Source: Gammaproteobacteria bacterium (GTDB lineage: Bacteria > Pseudomonadota > Gammaproteobacteria > Arenicellales > Arenicellaceae). From it: DNA of 9,077 nt. A model generated the notes under the pieces. That model saw only the letters and a program-made list of their open reading frames with translations, made no database searches and was not told the origin of the DNA. The position numbers and the translations under genes were made by a program. The stretch is from positions 1 through 9,077 of the forward strand of contig JAUHZM010000108.1 of NCBI GenBank assembly GCA_030426005.1, in the 5' to 3' direction. Positions 5,963-9,077 of the stretch are shown here, piece by piece. Every line of letters starts with the position of its first letter. Position 1 is the first letter of the stretch.

Positions 5963-8900
5963 ATGGCAGACCGAAAAATGACCTTCAATAAAACCAAAAC
6001 AGCAAATTCAGTACTAAAGCAGCTGGGGATTTCTGCCGCGCTACTTATGGCGTCCAGTACTGCGAATGCCCTTGGGTTGGGCGCGTTAGAGGTTCAATCA
6101 AACCTCGAGCAACCACTCAATGGCACCATTGAGTTGCGTACCTCGTCGAGTGATGACGTCTCTACTGTGACGGCAAAAATTGCACCTCGGGAAGATTTTG
6201 AAAAACTAGGCATCGACTACCCAGCCTACATGCAGAACATCAGCCTGGCGTTGGAAGATGCTGCCGGCGGCAAGGTGTTACGGGTTCGCAGTAACGATGT
6301 GGTCATTAATGAGCCGTTTATTCACTTCCTGATTCGAGTAGATTGGTCAGGCGGTAGTTTTTTGCGCGAATACACAGCGTTGATTGATCCGCCGGTGTAC
6401 GCGGCTGAGGCGCCACGATCGTTCTCTGAGCCACGCGCTGTGGGGACAGAGCAATCTTATGCAGCCGACGAATCGTCCAGTGTGGAGGTTGAATCCCTGG
6501 ATGATGATGTCTCGTATGATGAGGTTGCGGTCAGTGATCCGCCAGTCGAGGACGTGGCCAGTGAAGAAGAGCCATTAATCGAAGATGATTTTTATTCGGA
6601 GCCTGATTCCAGCGCAGATGAGTCGTATACCGAGACAACATCATCGTCTACCAGTAGTAGTTACCCGGAAGGTACTGATGCCCGTTACGGCCCCGTTGCC
6701 AGTGGTGAGTCTTTAAGTGTGATCGCTCAGGAGCTACAACGTCAGTTTCCGGATCTGAGTATTTACTCGATCATGAAGGTGCTATTTGAAGAAAATCCAT
6801 CGGCTTTCATCAATGGCAATATCAATGGTTTGATGCAAGGTGCCGTTCTGGACATCGGCGATCTGGATGCGATCCGCGCTGTGGATGCGGCGGCCGCAAA
6901 AGAATTCTTCAGTGACCAAGTGGCTGCTTGGGACCCAAGTGTTTTATCACCATCGGGTAGCTCTGACAGTATTAGTGTTGGTCAGGACTCATACTCGTAC
7001 AACGATGACGTGTTTGGCTCGTCCAGCACTTCATCATCCAGTAGCAGCGCTGAGAGCTTTCAGGTTGGCGCATCGCGCGATACCGCTGAGTTCGTGTCAT
7101 CTGATCAGGGGAGCCGTGAAGGCGAAGTCCTGGCACTGCGTCAAGAAATCTCTCAGTTAGAAACGGCATTGGCATCCAGTGAGCTTGAAAATCAAGAGCT
7201 TACGGAACGTATTTCGTCACTTGAAGGTCAACTTGCAGACATGAACCGTCTGATGAATCTGAACGTTGAGAGTGCTGAGATGGCGGCGGTCGAGCAGACT
7301 CTGGCAGAGCAGAATACAGCGGTCAGTGAAGAGCCGGAAGTGGCATCCACCAGTACCGACACAGACAGTGTTCTCGATGAGTTTTTAGGTGATACCAATA
7401 CCGACCTGGATGAGTTTGGTCTTGCCACCGAGTCTGATTCACAATCGGCGGTTGACGAGTTCTTGTCTGATACCAGCGACGCTGTCGAAAACACTGCTGA
7501 TGAGGTGAGCTCAGGCGCATCAGACGCAGTGGATGAGTTTCTATCGGATGCTGAGTCAGGCATCGATGAGTTGGCTGATTCAACCTCTGGTGATGAGTTT
7601 GAGAGTGTTCTTGAAGACGCAACCGACTCTGAAATCATTGAAGAAACAGAAGAAACAACCGCGCCATCAATTCCAGCTGTAGCGCAGCCGGAATCACAGT
7701 CATTTATGGACAAGGTTATGTCGATATTGACGGGCGGCTGGTTGTGGAAAGTGTTGGCCGGTCTAGGCGCTTTGATCGCTGCTGGTTTGGCACTATTCTT
7801 TATTCGTCGCCGCAAAGCAGATGAAGAATTCGAAATTAGTATGTTATCCATTGAAAGCAATTCGCAGAGCTTGGATACCATGCAATCTGATTCAAGCTCC
7901 ATGTCCGCGTCGATGTCGGCATCAGTGGCATCGGTTGCAGAATCAGTGGCCGACAAAGAAACATCATTCTTGACCGTGTATAGCGACAGTGATGCTGTGG
8001 TGCAGGCGGATGAGGTTGACCCAGTTGCTGAAGCAGATGTGTACATCGCTTACGGTCGTGACGAGCAAGCTGAAGAAGTCTTGTTGGACGGTGTCGCAAA
8101 CCACCCAGACCGCGTGGATATTAAGCATAAGTTGTTAGGCTTGTACCAAAAAACCAAAAATGTTGAAGGTTTTGAGCGTGTTGCAGAGGAGCTCTATTCA
8201 CAGCGTGAGCTGGTGAGTCCTGAAATGTGGGAAGAAGTGACTAAGATGGGTAAAGACCTGTCTGCGGACAACCCATTGTTTGACTTGTCGATTGACGATT
8301 TGAGCACAGCTGCCGCCAGTGCCGGTTTGGCTGACGCGGTAGCGGACGCAGATGAGTCAGCGGCAGACGATGACGATTTGGTGGTGGCAGATGCCGGAGA
8401 CAGTGATACTTTGTCGTTCGACTCTGAGCTGATTGATGCCGGCGACAGCGCCGCTGCAGATGAAGTCGATGGCCATTCATTGATGGTCGAAGATTCCTTG
8501 ACCGAAGATGAAGATGTTCAGTTGATCAACTTTGATGAAGGCCGCAGTGAAGTAAGCGAGTTGGATGACGTAGAAATTGACGCCATCGAACTCGATCCAG
8601 CTGACTCTTCAGATATGCTCGAATTTAGTTCCTCTGCATTAGAAGACAGCGCCCCGTTGATTGATATTGACGATCAGGCGGACGATGATGACGATGAATT
8701 GTTGAGCTTCGATAGCTCACCAGCACCGGCGGCGGAAGCGACGCTCGATCTTGACGATGCAGATGAGCAGTCAGTCGGCGAGGTGCGTGAGGTAAGCGAT
8801 CTGGAAATTGATCCGGATTACGATGAAGCGCGTACGCAATTCGAGCTGGCTAAAGTGTTTGTTGATCTAGGTGATGAAGATGGCGCCCGTAAGATTCTGG

Positions 8901-8980
8901 ATGAGTTGGTCGCAAGCGGCGATACTGCTTCTTCAGTTGTGAGCGATGCTCAAGCTTTGCTGGATTCAATCAATAAGTAA
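5963..8980 (+). CDS. fimV: Polar landmark / motility protein FimV (HubP family)
   Basis: Large bitopic inner-membrane protein that marks the cell pole. Relatives in Pseudomonas, Vibrio (HubP) and Shewanella recruit type IV pilus, chemotaxis and ParA-type partners. I start it at ATG 5963 (1005 residues), because GGAG at 5953-5956 sits six bases upstream; a TTG at 5951 overlaps that site. Signal peptide 1-36 ends ANA. The conserved FimV N-domain runs from LGLGALEVQS (37) to LREYTALIDPP (134-144). Then come an acidic and Ser-rich linker, a LysM-type peptidoglycan-binding domain (about 241-302, YGPVASGESL to AFINGNINGL), a Ser tract, a coiled coil (387-435), 26-residue repeats (471-548), a membrane helix (593-614) followed by RRRK, a TPR-like cytoplasmic region (686-748), a long Asp/Glu-rich stretch, and the conserved C-terminal FimV domain (952-1005, EARTQFELAKVFVDLGD). 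All expected parts are present. It is closed by a strong terminator and is probably monocistronic. Confidence 0.95.
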   Translation: MADRKMTFNKTKTANSVLKQLGISAALLMASSTANALGLGALEVQSNLEQPLNGTIELRTSSSDDVSTVTAKIAPREDFEKLGIDYPAYMQNISLALEDAAGGKVLRVRSNDVVINEPFIHFLIRVDWSGGSFLREYTALIDPPVYAAEAPRSFSEPRAVGTEQSYAADESSSVEVESLDDDVSYDEVAVSDPPVEDVASEEEPLIEDDFYSEPDSSADESYTETTSSSTSSSYPEGTDARYGPVASGESLSVIAQELQRQFPDLSIYSIMKVLFEENPSAFINGNINGLMQGAVLDIGDLDAIRAVDAAAAKEFFSDQVAAWDPSVLSPSGSSDSISVGQDSYSYNDDVFGSSSTSSSSSSAESFQVGASRDTAEFVSSDQGSREGEVLALRQEISQLETALASSELENQELTERISSLEGQLADMNRLMNLNVESAEMAAVEQTLAEQNTAVSEEPEVASTSTDTDSVLDEFLGDTNTDLDEFGLATESDSQSAVDEFLSDTSDAVENTADEVSSGASDAVDEFLSDAESGIDELADSTSGDEFESVLEDATDSEIIEETEETTAPSIPAVAQPESQSFMDKVMSILTGGWLWKVLAGLGALIAAGLALFFIRRRKADEEFEISMLSIESNSQSLDTMQSDSSSMSASMSASVASVAESVADKETSFLTVYSDSDAVVQADEVDPVAEADVYIAYGRDEQAEEVLLDGVANHPDRVDIKHKLLGLYQKTKNVEGFERVAEELYSQRELVSPEMWEEVTKMGKDLSADNPLFDLSIDDLSTAAASAGLADAVADADESAADDDDLVVADAGDSDTLSFDSELIDAGDSAAADEVDGHSLMVEDSLTEDEDVQLINFDEGRSEVSELDDVEIDAIELDPADSSDMLEFSSSALEDSAPLIDIDDQADDDDDELLSFDSSPAPAAEATLDLDDADEQSVGEVREVSDLEIDPDYDEARTQFELAKVFVDLGDEDGARKILDELVASGDTASSVVSDAQALLDSINK
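7373..7606 (+). repeat. Three-copy 26-residue repeat within fimV
   Basis: Three consecutive 78-base units encode degenerate 26-residue repeats, each beginning [LV]DEFL[GS]D at residues 471, 497 and 523. Units one and three also carry a second DE[FL] eleven residues later (483 and 535). The repeats lie on the periplasmic side between the coiled coil and the membrane helix. Confidence 0.7.
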
Positions 8981-9027
8981 TAGTTATAGATTTATCATAA
9001 TATAAACAACGATTTAGTAGTTTAATT

Positions 9028-9062
9028 AAGCCCAGGCTCATTGAGTTTGGGCTTATTTTTTT
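9028..9062 (+). terminator. Rho-independent terminator of fimV
   Basis: AAGCCCAGGCTC (9028-9039) pairs along its full 12 bases with GAGTTTGGGCTT (9043-9054), with two G-U pairs and a three-base loop. It is followed by A and seven T residues (9056-9062). It lies 47 bases after the fimV stop and should end transcription efficiently. Confidence 0.9.
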
Positions 9063-9077
9063 GGTCCTTAAAACGAG

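Noticed and set aside
7228..8046. Long antisense open frame of 272 codons inside fimV
   Set aside because: The Ser/Asp/Glu-rich codons of fimV leave the opposite strand low in stops. The antisense protein is a low-complexity Ser/Thr/Ala sequence with no recognisable domain.

Overview
The window looks like chromosomal DNA from a gammaproteobacterium. It carries the smc-zipA-ligA gene order typical of that class, with the FtsZ anchor ZipA largely confined to it, and a FimV/HubP-type polar landmark protein. Base composition is moderate, close to even by eye. Nothing points to Enterobacterales; a marine lineage is plausible, but I cannot name a genus.

Layout. Positions 1-168 do not belong to the gene that follows. 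They contain the last 29 codons of an unidentified reading frame and a nested inverted repeat, then join abruptly to the last 126 codons of smc (169-549). This looks like the end of an inserted mobile element, or an assembly junction at a repeat. zipA (549-1868) follows with its start overlapping the smc stop, then ligA (1884-3911). These three genes on the plus strand form a compact chromosome segregation, division and replication cluster. A convergent gene of unknown function lies on the minus strand (3963-4430). The divergent 233-bp gap before asd (4664-5710) is unusually rich: a near-consensus minus-strand promoter, an extended -10 plus-strand promoter, a possible 35-codon leader frame, and a terminator-like hairpin 38 nt before the asd start. 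asd encodes aspartate-semialdehyde dehydrogenase. After a 252-bp gap with a large inverted repeat and a candidate promoter comes fimV (5963-8980), closed by a strong intrinsic terminator (9028-9062).

How the genes fit together. SMC compacts and segregates the chromosome, ZipA tethers FtsZ to the membrane at midcell, and LigA seals Okazaki fragments and repair nicks. Asd supplies aspartate semialdehyde for diaminopimelate (peptidoglycan), lysine, threonine and methionine. FimV organises the cell pole through its peptidoglycan-binding periplasmic part and acidic cytoplasmic part.

The points most worth a second look are the broken smc, an extra domain of about 110 residues in ZipA that may be a degenerate second ZipA-like fold, the possible transcription attenuator before asd with overlapping opposed transcripts, and a three-copy 26-residue repeat in FimV. 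I found no RNA genes, CRISPR array or obvious new multigene system.
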